Below the pieces are notes generated by a model. It did not search any database. It worked only from the letters and a program-made list of their open reading frames with translations, and was not told where the DNA came from. This document shows, in pieces, positions 10,331-18,934 of a DNA stretch of 64,000 nt. Location: assembly GCF_001427825.1 (NCBI RefSeq), contig NZ_LMGT01000004.1, forward strand, positions 186,001 to 250,000, read 5' to 3'. Source of the stretch: Brevundimonas sp. Root608 (lineage in GTDB: Bacteria; Pseudomonadota; Alphaproteobacteria; Caulobacterales; Caulobacteraceae). How positions within the stretch are numbered: the first letter of the stretch is position 1; the number at the start of each line of letters is the position of its first letter. A program made the position numbers and the translations under genes.

Positions 10331-10723
10331 ATGATGCGAACGATCCTTGGCCTGGCCGCCGCCGCACTGACCCTGACCGCCTGCGCCACCAGCGGCCCCT
10401 CGTCCAACACCTACGTCCACGCCGCGGGCGACACCGCCTTCACCGGCTGGGTGCGCTTCTCGAACGGGGAGTTCCAGCTGTACGGCGACGAGGACCAGGT
10501 GCTGCAGCCCTTCTCGCGGCCCTGCGTCTCGGGCGCGGCGTCGCGGGACGAGATGGCCCAGGCGATGGGCGACCTGGGCGGACAGAAGGTGCGGATCACG
10601 GGCCGGACGGCGCCCTGGAGCGCGGCCGTGAACGGCCGGATCGAGCACGCGCGGTCGGACATCCGCAACGACTGCGGCGGAGCCTTCGTGATCCTGGCCG
10701 ACGACATCCGGCCCGCCAACTGA
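10331..10723 (+). CDS. Small putative lipoprotein
   Basis: This 130-aa protein has a short signal peptide and a lipobox-like LTAC (Cys near residue 18), indicating an exported lipid-anchored protein. The mature part has no family I recognise. It contains SGWVRF-like and GQKVRITGRTAPW segments suggestive of a small beta-barrel, and two further cysteines that could pair. The start at the first of two consecutive ATGs follows GGAGTAGAG, an acceptable ribosome binding site. It lies just upstream of surE on the same strand. Confidence 0.8.
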   Translation: MMRTILGLAAAALTLTACATSGPSSNTYVHAAGDTAFTGWVRFSNGEFQLYGDEDQVLQPFSRPCVSGAASRDEMAQAMGDLGGQKVRITGRTAPWSAAVNGRIEHARSDIRNDCGGAFVILADDIRPAN

Positions 10724-10772
10724 CACAGGCGGCTTGCGCGAGGGGCCGACGCGCTGCAAGAGCGCGGGCGGC

Positions 10773-11564
10773 ATGCGCATTCTTCTGACCAATGACGACG
10801 GCGTCGACGCCGAGGGGCTGGCTTGCCTCGAGCGGATCGCGCGGACCCTGTCCGACGACATCTGGCTCTGCGCGCCGCAGGTCGAGCAGTCCGGCAAGGG
10901 CCGGGGCATCACCCTGACCGAGCCGCTGCGGGTCAATCGCATGGGCGAGAAGCGGTTCGCGGTGACGGGGACGCCGACCGACTGCGTCGTTCTGGCGGTC
11001 AACGACCTGATGCCCGAGCGGCCCGATCTGGTGCTGTCGGGGGTCAATCGCGGCCACAACGTCGGCGAGGACTGTTCGTATTCCGGCACGGTGGCGGGCG
11101 CGCTTCAGGGCATGGCCTTCGGCATCCGCTCCATCGCCCTGAGCCAGAGCCTCGAACGCTTCCACGACGAGGTGACGGCCCACTGGGAGACGGCCGAGGC
11201 CTATGCGCCGGCCATCATCTCGCGCCTGCTGGCCCAGCCGTGGCAGGACGGGGTGGTGATGAACCTGAACTTCCCCGCCCGTCCGCCCGAGGCCGTGACC
11301 GAGGTCGAGGTGACGCGGCAGGGCTTCCGCGACATCGGCGAGATGCATGCGGTCAAGCGCACCGACCTGCGCGGCCGCGACTACTACTGGATGAGCTTCC
11401 GCGGGACGAAGCATGACCATCCGTCCGGCACGGACCTGCGGGCCATGGACGAAGGGAAGATTTCGGTCACGCCGCTGCACATCGACCTGACCCATGCGCC
11501 CAGCATCCACGACCTGAAGGGCGTGCTGGGCGGGGCGCCGCCGAAGGGTATGGTGACGATATGA
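10773..11564 (+). CDS. surE: 5'/3'-nucleotidase SurE
   Basis: SurE is a metal-dependent nucleoside 5'/3'-monophosphate phosphatase. The 263-aa protein begins MRILLTNDDGVDAEGL, including the metal-binding DD pair at residues 8-9, and has SGVNRGHNVGEDCSYSGTV carrying the conserved Asn/Ser ligands. It belongs to the surE-pcm-LytM lipoprotein gene order seen widely in proteobacteria. The start is fixed by the conserved N-terminus. Confidence 0.97.
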   Translation: MRILLTNDDGVDAEGLACLERIARTLSDDIWLCAPQVEQSGKGRGITLTEPLRVNRMGEKRFAVTGTPTDCVVLAVNDLMPERPDLVLSGVNRGHNVGEDCSYSGTVAGALQGMAFGIRSIALSQSLERFHDEVTAHWETAEAYAPAIISRLLAQPWQDGVVMNLNFPARPPEAVTEVEVTRQGFRDIGEMHAVKRTDLRGRDYYWMSFRGTKHDHPSGTDLRAMDEGKISVTPLHIDLTHAPSIHDLKGVLGGAPPKGMVTI

Positions 11565-11579
11565 GGTCGCTTTTTCACG

Positions 11580-11730
11580 CCCTTCCCCCATTTCGGGGGA
11601 AGGTGGGCCGCGAAGCGGCTCGGATGGGGGCTCTGTCCGGGTTCCGATCAGGGGGCAGCCGGGCCGCCACCGGCCGGCCCCCATCCGTCAGGCTTCGCCT
11701 GCCACCTTCCCCCGCGAGGGGGGAAGGGAC
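11580..11730. repeat. Intergenic inverted repeat (family B) between surE and pcm
   Basis: The left arm CCTTCCCCCATTTCGGGGGA, then GGTGGGCCGCGAAGCGGCTCGG and ATGGGGG, pairs with the right arm CCCCCATCCGTCAGGC and GCCACCTTCCCCC, ending GGGGGGAAGGGA. Related copies lie near 16.7, 43.9-44.4, 58.3-58.5 and 60.9-61.1 kb. The last bases, GGGAAGGGA, sit 6-10 nt before the pcm ATG and serve as its Shine-Dalgarno sequence. Confidence 0.9.
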
Positions 11731-11736
11731 CCGTCC

Positions 11737-12381
11737 ATGAAACTCAACGACGACCGCGCCGGACGTTTGATCCTCGGCCTTCGCCAGCAGGGGGTGACCG
11801 ACCCGCGTGTGCTGGCGGCCATGGAATCGATCGACCGCGCCGTCTTCGTGCACGAGAAATTTCTCGACCAGGCATGGGAGGACCAGGCCCTGCCGATCGA
11901 CTGCGCCCAGACCATCAGCCAGCCCTATATCGTCGGCCTGATGACCCAGGCGCTGGACGTGCAGCCGCGTCACCGGGTGCTGGAGATCGGCACCGGCAGC
12001 GGCTACCAGGCCGCGGTGCTGAGCCGGCTGGCGCGCTATGTCTATTCCATCGAGCGGTACCGCAGCCTGCTGACCGAGGCCGAGACCCGGCTGAAGGACC
12101 TGAAGATCGACAATGTCATCACCCGGCACGGTGACGGCAATCTGGGCTGGCCCGAACAGGCGCCGTTCGACCGGATCATGGTCACGGCCGCGGCGCCGGG
12201 CGAGCCGACCGAACTGCTGCACCAGCTGAAGCCGGGCGGGATACTGGTCTGTCCGGTGGGGCGCAGCTCGGTGCAGATGCTGCACCGCTATGTCGGCCAG
12301 GCCGACGGCTCGTTCCGGCGCGAAAGCCTGAGCGAGGTGCGGTTCGTGCCGCTTGTCGAGGGGACGGCCAAGGAGGGGTGA
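11737..12381 (+). CDS. pcm: Protein-L-isoaspartate O-methyltransferase
   Basis: Pcm methylates isoaspartyl residues so that damaged proteins can be repaired, using S-adenosylmethionine. The 214-aa protein has the family signature QPYIVGLMTQALDVQP near residue 60, then the SAM-binding motif I VLEIGTGSGYQAAVLSRLA near 81-99 and VTAAAPGEPTELLHQLKPGG near 148. The start is ATG directly after the family B repeat, which provides its ribosome binding site. It sits between surE and a LytM lipoprotein gene. Confidence 0.96.
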   Translation: MKLNDDRAGRLILGLRQQGVTDPRVLAAMESIDRAVFVHEKFLDQAWEDQALPIDCAQTISQPYIVGLMTQALDVQPRHRVLEIGTGSGYQAAVLSRLARYVYSIERYRSLLTEAETRLKDLKIDNVITRHGDGNLGWPEQAPFDRIMVTAAAPGEPTELLHQLKPGGILVCPVGRSSVQMLHRYVGQADGSFRRESLSEVRFVPLVEGTAKEG

Positions 12382-12498
12382 GGGGTAGTCCCGATCGCCC
12401 TCCGTTAACCTTCGCGCCCAACTTTGGCGCCCTTTGACGGGTTGGCTTGGGCCGACGGGCGAGGCACACCGGATGACGACCACGGGGCGGGAGACGGC

Positions 12499-13620
12499 AT
12501 GACGATGCGATTCGGGATCAGGGTTCTGGCGGTGCTGGTCGGGATGATGACGCTGGCCGCCTGCGCCAGCTATCCGGCCGAGCCGCGCTATTCGATTCGC
12601 GCCGACGGCGCGGCTCCCGCCCGGACGCCCGCCTATCCCGCCGCACCGCTTTCGCCGGCTCCGGCTCCAAGCGGGGAGGGCGTGCGCGGCGCGACCAATC
12701 CTGCGAACGAAGCGCCGCCGCCGCGCACCGCGCCGGTCGAATCGATCGAGGGCGGGGCGCTGTCGGCGCCGATCGGCACGGCGCCGCGGGTCTATTCCGA
12801 AAGCCCCACGCCGGCGGCCGGGCCCGCCTCGGAAGGCTTCAGCACGCCGCCGCCGCCGCGGTCCGGCGCGGTCGCCGTCGAGGCCGGGGCCGTCTATGAA
12901 ATCCAGCCCGGCGACACGATCTCGGGCATCGGCCGGCGCTTCCAGACGCCGGTGCAGAACCTGATCGACCTGAACGCCCTCGGCCCGCGCGCGGCGATCA
13001 CTCCGGGCCAGCGGCTGATCCTGCCGGCCAGCGCCGTCGACATCGGCGGCGATCCCTACGCCACCGGGCCGTCGCCGAGCGGCGTCTATGTGCCCGAAGT
13101 CGGGACGCCTCCGCCTCCGCCTCCGCCGCCGCCCTCGGGCAACGCCGCCCTGCCGCCGCCGCCGCGCGAGGCCGCGCCCGCGGCCGGACCGGCGCCGACG
13201 GCCGGACCCGCTCCGGCGCCCGCGCCCTCGATGGTCAATCTGGACTGGCCGGTGCGCGGCGACATCCTGCGGCGCTTCGGGCCGGTCGGCATGGGCGAGC
13301 GCAACAACGGGGTGAACATCGGCGCGGCCGCAGGGGCCGAGGTGCGCGCCGCCGCCGCCGGACGGGTCGGCTATGTCGGCGACGACCTGGCGGGGCAGGG
13401 GCTGACCGTGCTGGTGGTGCACCGCGACGGCTGGCGCACGGTCTATGGCCACCTCGGCTCGGCCGTGGTGCGGGACGGGGACGAGATCCGCGCCGGGCAG
13501 CAGATCGGCACGGTCGGGACGACCGCCGGGGACGGGCGGCCGTCGGTGCATTTCGAGACCTGGCGCATGCGCGGCGACCAGCCGAACGCCGTCGATCCGC
13601 TGACCGTGTTGCCGCGATAA
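12499..13620 (+). CDS. LysM and degenerate LytM/M23 domain lipoprotein (NlpD/DipM-like)
   Basis: This 373-aa envelope protein has lipobox LAAC (Cys22), a long Pro/Ala-rich linker, one LysM peptidoglycan-binding domain (about 133-178, containing YEIQPGDTISGIGRRFQ), a polyproline tract (about 200-240) and a C-terminal LytM domain (about 250-373). The first zinc-ligand motif, normally HxxxD, reads NNGVN, so catalysis is unlikely; such degenerate LytM factors activate peptidoglycan amidases at division. The surE-pcm-nlpD order supports an NlpD-type role. In Caulobacter the equivalent protein DipM has more LysM repeats. The start at MTMRFGIRV is preferred over an upstream in-frame Met because it begins the signal peptide. 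Confidence 0.9.
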   Translation: MTMRFGIRVLAVLVGMMTLAACASYPAEPRYSIRADGAAPARTPAYPAAPLSPAPAPSGEGVRGATNPANEAPPPRTAPVESIEGGALSAPIGTAPRVYSESPTPAAGPASEGFSTPPPPRSGAVAVEAGAVYEIQPGDTISGIGRRFQTPVQNLIDLNALGPRAAITPGQRLILPASAVDIGGDPYATGPSPSGVYVPEVGTPPPPPPPPPSGNAALPPPPREAAPAAGPAPTAGPAPAPAPSMVNLDWPVRGDILRRFGPVGMGERNNGVNIGAAAGAEVRAAAAGRVGYVGDDLAGQGLTVLVVHRDGWRTVYGHLGSAVVRDGDEIRAGQQIGTVGTTAGDGRPSVHFETWRMRGDQPNAVDPLTVLPR

Positions 13621-13736
13621 CGCAAAGCGGAGCGGTGAACACGCGTCGCGTTGCAAAGTGCGGCGGCGCACCCTAGTTTCCGCGCCTCATTTTCAAGGGC
13701 CGCTCCCGGCGGCTCCAGACGTTCGCGGAGACCATC

Positions 13737-14054
13737 GTGCAGGAACTTATGGCGGGGCCGTTCGGCACCCTGATCTTCTTCGTCCCTGTGATCATCCTGT
13801 TCTACTTCATGCTGATCCGCCCGCAGCAGAAGCAGATGAAGGCCCATCAGGCGCTGGTCGCCGGTCTGAAGCGCGGCGACACCGTGGTGCTGTCGAACGG
13901 CATGATCGGCAAGGTCACCCGCGTCGAGAACGACCAGGCCATGGTCGAGATCGCGCAGGGCGTGAACGTTCCGGTGGTCAAGCAGATGATCACCCAGGTG
14001 CGCGACCGCACGGCGATCGCCGCCAACGACACCAAGACCATCGCCAAGTCCTGA
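13737..14054 (+). CDS. yajC: Preprotein translocase subunit YajC
   Basis: YajC is the small SecDF-associated inner-membrane protein. The 105-aa protein has one transmembrane helix (about 10-28, GTLIFFVPVIILFYFMLIRP) and the conserved RPQQKQMKAHQALVAGLKRGD cytoplasmic segment followed by VVLSNGMIGKV. The start is GTG preceded by GCGGAG. It is directly upstream of secD and secF on the same strand, the standard accessory Sec operon. Confidence 0.97.
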   Translation: MQELMAGPFGTLIFFVPVIILFYFMLIRPQQKQMKAHQALVAGLKRGDTVVLSNGMIGKVTRVENDQAMVEIAQGVNVPVVKQMITQVRDRTAIAANDTKTIAKS

Positions 14055-14084
14055 CGCCGTTCTGAAAAGGTCGGGGACGCCCGC

Positions 14085-15683
14085 ATGATCCATCTGTCGC
14101 GCTGGAAGGTCATCCTTCTTGTCCTGTCCCTGCTGTTCGGGCTGCTGTTCAGCTATCCGAACCTGCTGACGGCCGCCCAGCGCGAGGCGTTGCCGGGCTG
14201 GCTGCCGAAGAGCGGGCTGAACCTGGGGCTGGACCTGCAGGGCGGATCGTACCTGCTGCTGGAGGTCGACGTCCCGGCCATGCGCGAGAAGCGCCTGACC
14301 AACCTGGGCGAGGACGCCCGCACGGTTCTGGCCGAGGCGCGGGTCGGGGTGACCAGCATCGGACGGGAAGACGCCGGCGTGGTCGTCACCCTCGCCGATC
14401 CGACCCAGATGGACCTGGCCCTGCAGTCGATGCGGGCCCTGGTCAGCGGGGGCGCCAGCGGCGTCGCCGACCGGTCGGTGCAGCGTCTGGGCGACAACCG
14501 CATCCGTTACGGCTTCACCGAGGCGGCCCTGAACTCCATGGGTTCGGACGCCGTGACGCAGTCGATCGAGGTGGTGCGCCGCCGGATCGACAGCCTGGGC
14601 ACCCGCGAACCCTCGATCACCCGCCAGGGCGCCGACCGCATCGTGGTCCAGGCCCCGGGCGAGAGCGACCCGGCCCAGCTGGAACGCGTCATCGGCCAGA
14701 CGGCGCAGCTGACCTTCCAGATGGTCGACGTCGAGAATTCGGTGGAGGAGGCGCTGGCCGGCGCCGTGCCGCCGGACTCCGAACTGATCCCCGGCGCCGA
14801 GGCCGGCGGCCCGGCCTACTATCTGGTCAAGCGCCGGGTGCTGGTGTCGGGCGAGAACCTGACCAAGGCCGAGGTGACGGCGGACCAGAACAACCAGACC
14901 GCCATCGGCTTCCGCTTCGACGGCGCCGGCGCGCGCCGCTTCGGCGAGGCCACGGCCGCCAATATCGGCAAGCCCTTCGCCATTATTCTCGACGGCAAGG
15001 TGATCTCGGCTCCGAACATCCGCAGCGCCATCACCGGCGGCTCGGGCATCATCGAGGGCAGCTACACCATCCAGGAGGCCTCCGAGATGGTGAACCTGCT
15101 GAACGGCGGCGCCCTGCCGGCCCCGCTGAACGTCGAGGAGCGCCGGACGGTGACGGCCGAGCTCGGCGCCGACGCCGTGGCCGCGGGCAAGCTGTCGACC
15201 CTGATCGGCTTCGCCATCATCGTGGTGTTCATGCTGCTGACCTACGGTTTCATCTTCGGCGGCATCTCGGTGATCGGCCTGCTGCTGAACGGCCTGCTGA
15301 TCATCGCCGCCATGTCCTTCACCCAGGCGACCCTGACCCTGCCCGGCATCGCGGGTCTGATCCTGACCTTCGCCGTGGCGGTGGACGCGAACGTGCTGAT
15401 CTATGAGCGGATGCGCGACGAGGCGCGGGCCGGACGGTCCGTGATCGCGTCGCTGGACGCCGGCTTCAACAAGGCCATGGGCACGATCGTCGACGCCAAC
15501 CTGACGACCCTGGTGGCGGCGCTGATCATGTTCATCTTCGGCGCCGGTCCTGTGCGCGGCTTCGCCTGGACGCTGACGATCGGGGTGTTCACCTCGATGC
15601 TGTCGGCGGTGCTGGTCGCCCAGGTCGGACTCGCCCTGTGGCTGAAGATCGCCAAACCCAAAAAACTGCCGATCGCGGAGTGA
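14085..15683 (+). CDS. secD: Protein translocase subunit SecD
   Basis: SecD, with SecF, uses proton motive force to help pull exported proteins into the periplasm. The 532-aa protein has the first transmembrane segment at about 7-25, the conserved GLNLGLDLQGGSYLLLEVD motif near residue 44, a large periplasmic domain, and five C-terminal helices from about 365. The C-terminal part contains AVAVDANVLIYERMRDE, a hallmark of SecD/RND proteins. The stop overlaps the secF ATG (TGATG). Confidence 0.98.
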   Translation: MIHLSRWKVILLVLSLLFGLLFSYPNLLTAAQREALPGWLPKSGLNLGLDLQGGSYLLLEVDVPAMREKRLTNLGEDARTVLAEARVGVTSIGREDAGVVVTLADPTQMDLALQSMRALVSGGASGVADRSVQRLGDNRIRYGFTEAALNSMGSDAVTQSIEVVRRRIDSLGTREPSITRQGADRIVVQAPGESDPAQLERVIGQTAQLTFQMVDVENSVEEALAGAVPPDSELIPGAEAGGPAYYLVKRRVLVSGENLTKAEVTADQNNQTAIGFRFDGAGARRFGEATAANIGKPFAIILDGKVISAPNIRSAITGGSGIIEGSYTIQEASEMVNLLNGGALPAPLNVEERRTVTAELGADAVAAGKLSTLIGFAIIVVFMLLTYGFIFGGISVIGLLLNGLLIIAAMSFTQATLTLPGIAGLILTFAVAVDANVLIYERMRDEARAGRSVIASLDAGFNKAMGTIVDANLTTLVAALIMFIFGAGPVRGFAWTLTIGVFTSMLSAVLVAQVGLALWLKIAKPKKLPIAE

Positions 15684-16654
15684 TGGCGATGTCCTGGTGG
15701 CCCCTCATCAAAGTCCTGCCGATCAAGACGAACCTGAAGTTCGTCTCGTTCGCCAAATACGCCGCCGTGCTGTCGGCCGTGCTGGTGATCGCCTCGCTGG
15801 TCGGGGTGTTCAAGCCCGGCCTGAACCTGGGCATCGACTTCCGCGGCGGCGCCGTGATGGAGCTGAGCAAGCCCACCGGTCAGGCGCTGGAGCTCGACAA
15901 GGTGCGCGAGGCCGTCGACGGCCTCGGCCTGGGCGACGTCCAGGTGCAGGGCATCGACAACGACGCCAGCGCCATCGTCAAATTCCAGGTGCCCGACGAC
16001 GAGCCGCAGGCCCAGGTGGTCCAGCGCGTGCAGTCGGCCGTCACCGCGGCCGTGGGCGAGGTCGAATATTCGGGCGTCAGCGTCGTGGGTTCGAAGGTTT
16101 CGGGCGAGCTGTTCACCTCGGGTCTGCTGGCCCTGGGCGCGGCCATCCTTCTGATGTTCGCCTACATCTGGTTCCGGTTCGAGCCGCAGTTCGGTCTCGG
16201 CGCCGTGGCCGGGCTGCTGCACGACGTGATCCTGGTGTTCGGCCTGATCGTGCTGATGCGGCTGGAGTTCAGCCTCAACATGGTCGCCGCCATCCTGACG
16301 GTCATCGGCTATTCGATGAACGACACCGTGGTGGTGTTCGACCGCCTTCGCGAGAACCTGCGCAAATACAAGACCATGCCCCTGCGCGAGGTGATCGATC
16401 TGACCATCAACGAGATCCTGACGCGGACGATCATCACCGGCTTCACGGCGGTGATGGTGCTGGCGGCCCTCGCCTACTTCGGCGGACCGGCCCTGTTCGG
16501 CTTCTCGATCGCCCTGATGTTCGGCATCGTCTGCGGCACCTATTCGTCGATCTATGTCGGCGCGCCGATCATCCTGCTGTGGGGCGTCAAGCGCGGCGGC
16601 CGCGACAAGGAAGACGCCAAGCCGATCAAGCTGGGAATGGCCAGCCGGCCGTAG
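15683..16654 (+). CDS. secF: Protein translocase subunit SecF
   Basis: SecF is the partner of SecD in the accessory translocon complex. The 323-aa protein shows one N-terminal helix (about 26-44), then GLNLGIDFRGGAVMELS, a periplasmic loop, and five C-terminal helices with GYSMNDTVVVFDRLREN near residue 212. The start ATG overlaps the secD stop by one base; an ATG two codons later is an alternative. It is the end of yajC-secD-secF, followed by a palindromic repeat. Confidence 0.97.
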   Translation: MAMSWWPLIKVLPIKTNLKFVSFAKYAAVLSAVLVIASLVGVFKPGLNLGIDFRGGAVMELSKPTGQALELDKVREAVDGLGLGDVQVQGIDNDASAIVKFQVPDDEPQAQVVQRVQSAVTAAVGEVEYSGVSVVGSKVSGELFTSGLLALGAAILLMFAYIWFRFEPQFGLGAVAGLLHDVILVFGLIVLMRLEFSLNMVAAILTVIGYSMNDTVVVFDRLRENLRKYKTMPLREVIDLTINEILTRTIITGFTAVMVLAALAYFGGPALFGFSIALMFGIVCGTYSSIYVGAPIILLWGVKRGGRDKEDAKPIKLGMASRP

Positions 16655-16666
16655 GGCGTCTGATCT

Positions 16667-16783
16667 CCCTCGCCCTTGTGGGGAGGGTGGTCGCGCAGCG
16701 ACCGGGTGGGGCATCGTCCGGACGCACCCCACCCTGTCGTCGCTTCGCGCCGACATCCCTCCCCATGACGGGGAGGGAGAGGT
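16667..16783. repeat. Intergenic inverted repeat (family B variant) after secF
   Basis: The left arm CTCCCTCGCCCTTGTGGGGA, then GGGTGGTCGCGCAGCGACC and GGGTGGGGC, pairs imperfectly with the right arm GCACCCCACCCTGTCGTCGC and CTCCCCATGACGGGGAGGGAG. It has the same architecture as the other family B copies (G-rich hairpin ends and an inner 8-bp hairpin) but different bases. It may act as a terminator or mRNA stabiliser for secDF. Confidence 0.8.
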
Positions 16784-16824
16784 AAGGTGACGCTTCAACG
16801 AATCGCTCCGGGGAGGGGCTGACC

Positions 16825-17442
16825 ATGGGCAAGCTGCTGTCGAATTTCCGCACCACCATCCTGCTGAGCCTCGCGCTCGCGGGCGTGATGATCCTCGCCT
16901 TCGGACAGGTGTCCGGCGGCTTCGGGGAGGCCTTCTGGCAGGCGGCGTTCCGCTGGGTGCACGTCGTGGCCGGCATCCTGTGGATCGGCCTGCTGTACTA
17001 TTTCAACTTCGTCCAGATCCGGGTGATGCCGAACATCCCCGCCGAGCTGAAGCCCGCCATCGGCAAGCATATCGCCCCGGAGGCCCTGTTCTGGTTCCGC
17101 TGGTCGGCGCTGGTGACCGTGCTGGCCGGTCTGGCCGTCATGTTCGCCCGTGGACACGCATACGCCGCCGAGGTGCTGACCTTCGGCCTGGCCCAGGGCC
17201 TGACCGAGGACCAGAAGGGCTTCACCCTGATGGGCATCGGCGTCTGGCTGGCCATCGTCATGTTCCTCAACGTCTGGGGCATCATCTGGCCGAACCAGAA
17301 GCGGGCGCTGGGCATCGTCGTCGTGGATGACGCGGCCAAGGCCAAGGCCGCCCGCGTCGCCATGATGGGCAGCCGCATCAACCTGCTGCTGTCGCTGCCG
17401 ATGCTGACGTCCATGGCGATGTTCCAGACCCTGTTTGGCTGA
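16825..17442 (+). CDS. PuuD-like / DUF989 integral membrane protein
   Basis: This 205-aa protein has about four to five transmembrane segments: residues 10-28, 42-60, 88-106, 135-155 and a C-terminal one. It carries conserved histidines in RWVHVVAGILWIGLLYYFNF and near IGKHIAPEALFWFRW. This pattern matches the membrane domain of urate hydroxylase PuuD (cytochrome-linked urate oxidase), where the histidines are thought to bind heme. The C-terminal cytochrome c domain (CxxCH) of full PuuD is absent, so a urate role is uncertain. The stop overlaps the next gene by 8 bp. Confidence 0.85.
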   Translation: MGKLLSNFRTTILLSLALAGVMILAFGQVSGGFGEAFWQAAFRWVHVVAGILWIGLLYYFNFVQIRVMPNIPAELKPAIGKHIAPEALFWFRWSALVTVLAGLAVMFARGHAYAAEVLTFGLAQGLTEDQKGFTLMGIGVWLAIVMFLNVWGIIWPNQKRALGIVVVDDAAKAKAARVAMMGSRINLLLSLPMLTSMAMFQTLFG

Positions 17443-18082
17443 TCCGTCTTCCGATCGTACGGGCGTCAGCCTCGACGACCAGGTCCGCGGCGCCGACCGC
17501 GACCGGTGGCTGTCCAGCCGGTTCGTGGCCGACGAGCGGCTGCGCGCGGACCTGATCGCCCTCTACGCCCTCGAGGCCGAGCTGATGGCCATACCGACGC
17601 GGGTGACCCAGCCGATGCTGGCCGAGATGCGCTATGTCTGGTGGCGCGAGCAGATGGACGGGGTGTTCGCGGGAGCGGCGCGCAAGGGCCATCCGGTGCT
17701 CGAGGCCCTGACCGACATCGTCGCCCGCCACGGGCTGGAGCGCGCGCCCTTCGACGCCCTGATCGAGGCCCATGTGGGCCGGGTGCATGGCGAGCCGCAC
17801 GATCTGGACGCCTTCTACGTCGGACCGATGCAGGTCGCGGTGCGGATCCTGTCGAAGACGGCAGACCCCGCTTCCGTGGTCTCGGCGGCGCGGGCGAGGG
17901 GACGGGTCCAGACCGGACAGGCTGTGGATACGGGGATGCGGGCGGAGGCGAACCGGGCGCTGCGGAGCCTGCCGGCCGAAGCCTTTCCCGCCGTCGCGTC
18001 CGCGGCCCTGCGGAGCGCGGACCCCGCCGATGCGGCTCGGCGGCTGCGGCTGACATGGGCGGTCCTGAGAGGACGGATCTGA
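17435..18082 (+). CDS. Squalene/phytoene synthase family protein, probably non-enzymatic
   Basis: This 215-aa protein starts at a TTG inside the end of the preceding membrane protein gene. It has the family-like segments DRDRWLSSRFV, ALYALEAELMAIPTRVTQP and MRYVWWREQMDGV near residues 45-75. The first aspartate-rich motif (DxxxD) needed for prenyl diphosphate binding is not present (it reads EAELM), and the C-terminal half is divergent. Similar proteins include NDUFAF6, a complex I assembly factor related to squalene synthases, and that is a plausible alternative. Function remains open. Confidence 0.8.
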   Translation: MADPSSDRTGVSLDDQVRGADRDRWLSSRFVADERLRADLIALYALEAELMAIPTRVTQPMLAEMRYVWWREQMDGVFAGAARKGHPVLEALTDIVARHGLERAPFDALIEAHVGRVHGEPHDLDAFYVGPMQVAVRILSKTADPASVVSAARARGRVQTGQAVDTGMRAEANRALRSLPAEAFPAVASAALRSADPADAARRLRLTWAVLRGRI

Positions 18083-18094
18083 CGTCCGCGGGTC

Positions 18095-18661
18095 TCAGAG
18101 ATCCACGGTCGGGACGCCGGCGGGCCAGGCGTCGTTGAAGAAGGCCTCGCGCGACGGAGCCGGAACGGTCGCTCCGCCCGTGCGCCAGTCCATGAAGGAG
18201 GCGTTCCAGTCGGCCCCGGCCCGGTCATAGGCGCCGCCGCCTCCGGCCCGGACGGCCGCGTGCATGGCCGCACGGCGCGTCAGGCCGACGCCCAGTTCCT
18301 TCAGGGCCTCGCGGAAGATGTCGTCCGCCTCCCCACGGCGTCCGGGCTGGCCGATGGTGTAGAGCCAGTCATGCAGGACGGCGGCGATCGCATGCCGGCC
18401 GAAGGGCGGGATGACCCAGCGGGCGAAGGTCGGGATGGAGGCGAAATCGGTCAGATAGGTGGGCGGCACCCGAACCGTCCGCGACCCGTCGGGAAGCGTG
18501 TAGGCGAACGGCCGAAGCACCACGACGGTCGTGCGCCCGTGCCGCTCGCGCGCCTGGTCATGATTGACGGCGCAGACCAGAGGCTCCTCGACACGGATCG
18601 CCGCCTCGGTCGCCGTTCGGCCGGTTCTGGCTGCCCTGGGTTTGACCGAGTGGAACGGCAT
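18095..18661 (-). CDS. DUF1353 domain-containing protein
   Basis: This protein of about 188 aa contains YLTDFASIPTFARWVIPPFG and AAVLHDWLYTIGQPGRRGEADDIFREAL, the two conserved blocks of DUF1353, a family found in phages and bacteria with unknown function. The ATG at MPFHSVKP is preferred; a TTG start twelve codons upstream is possible. It is convergent with the squalene-synthase-like gene (12-bp gap). The family is common in phages, but no other phage genes are nearby. Confidence 0.85.
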   Translation of the reverse strand: MPFHSVKPRAARTGRTATEAAIRVEEPLVCAVNHDQARERHGRTTVVVLRPFAYTLPDGSRTVRVPPTYLTDFASIPTFARWVIPPFGRHAIAAVLHDWLYTIGQPGRRGEADDIFREALKELGVGLTRRAAMHAAVRAGGGGAYDRAGADWNASFMDWRTGGATVPAPSREAFFNDAWPAGVPTVDL

Positions 18662-18733
18662 AACGGCGATACTGCAACCGTCACGGGTAGCGTGCAAGGC
18701 CCGGGGGCCAAGGCGGCCCTTCCGCCATGGCCG

Positions 18734-18934
18734 TCAGTTCAGGGTGCGTTCCAGCAGTGCGATGCGCCGGTCGAGGTCGGCGACGACCGAAGCCAGACGC
18801 TCCTTTTCGGAGGCCATGTCGATCGGCGTTCCGTCCTCGTAGGACAGTCGCGCGCCGCGGGCGATCAGGTCGAGGCGGTACAGGGCGGTGACGCGCCGCG
18901 CCTTGAGGCGGTCGAGTTCGCTTTCCGCGGCCAT
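18734..18934 (-). CDS. Small coiled-coil hypothetical protein coupled to trmFO
   Basis: This 66-aa protein, starting [14 protein letters not shown], has two heptad-like helical stretches, at about 4-20 and 42-65 (ERLASVVADLDRRIALLERT). Its ATG overlaps the trmFO stop (TGATG), so translation is probably coupled. There is no signal or membrane segment. I recognise no family. Its codon use matches its neighbours, supporting a real gene. Confidence 0.7.
   Translation of the reverse strand: MAAESELDRLKARRVTALYRLDLIARGARLSYEDGTPIDMASEKERLASVVADLDRRIALLERTLN

Noticed and set aside
18095..18661. DUF1353 gene as a sign of prophage
   Set aside because: No other phage genes, integrase or attachment sites around it. 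The neighbours are core genes.
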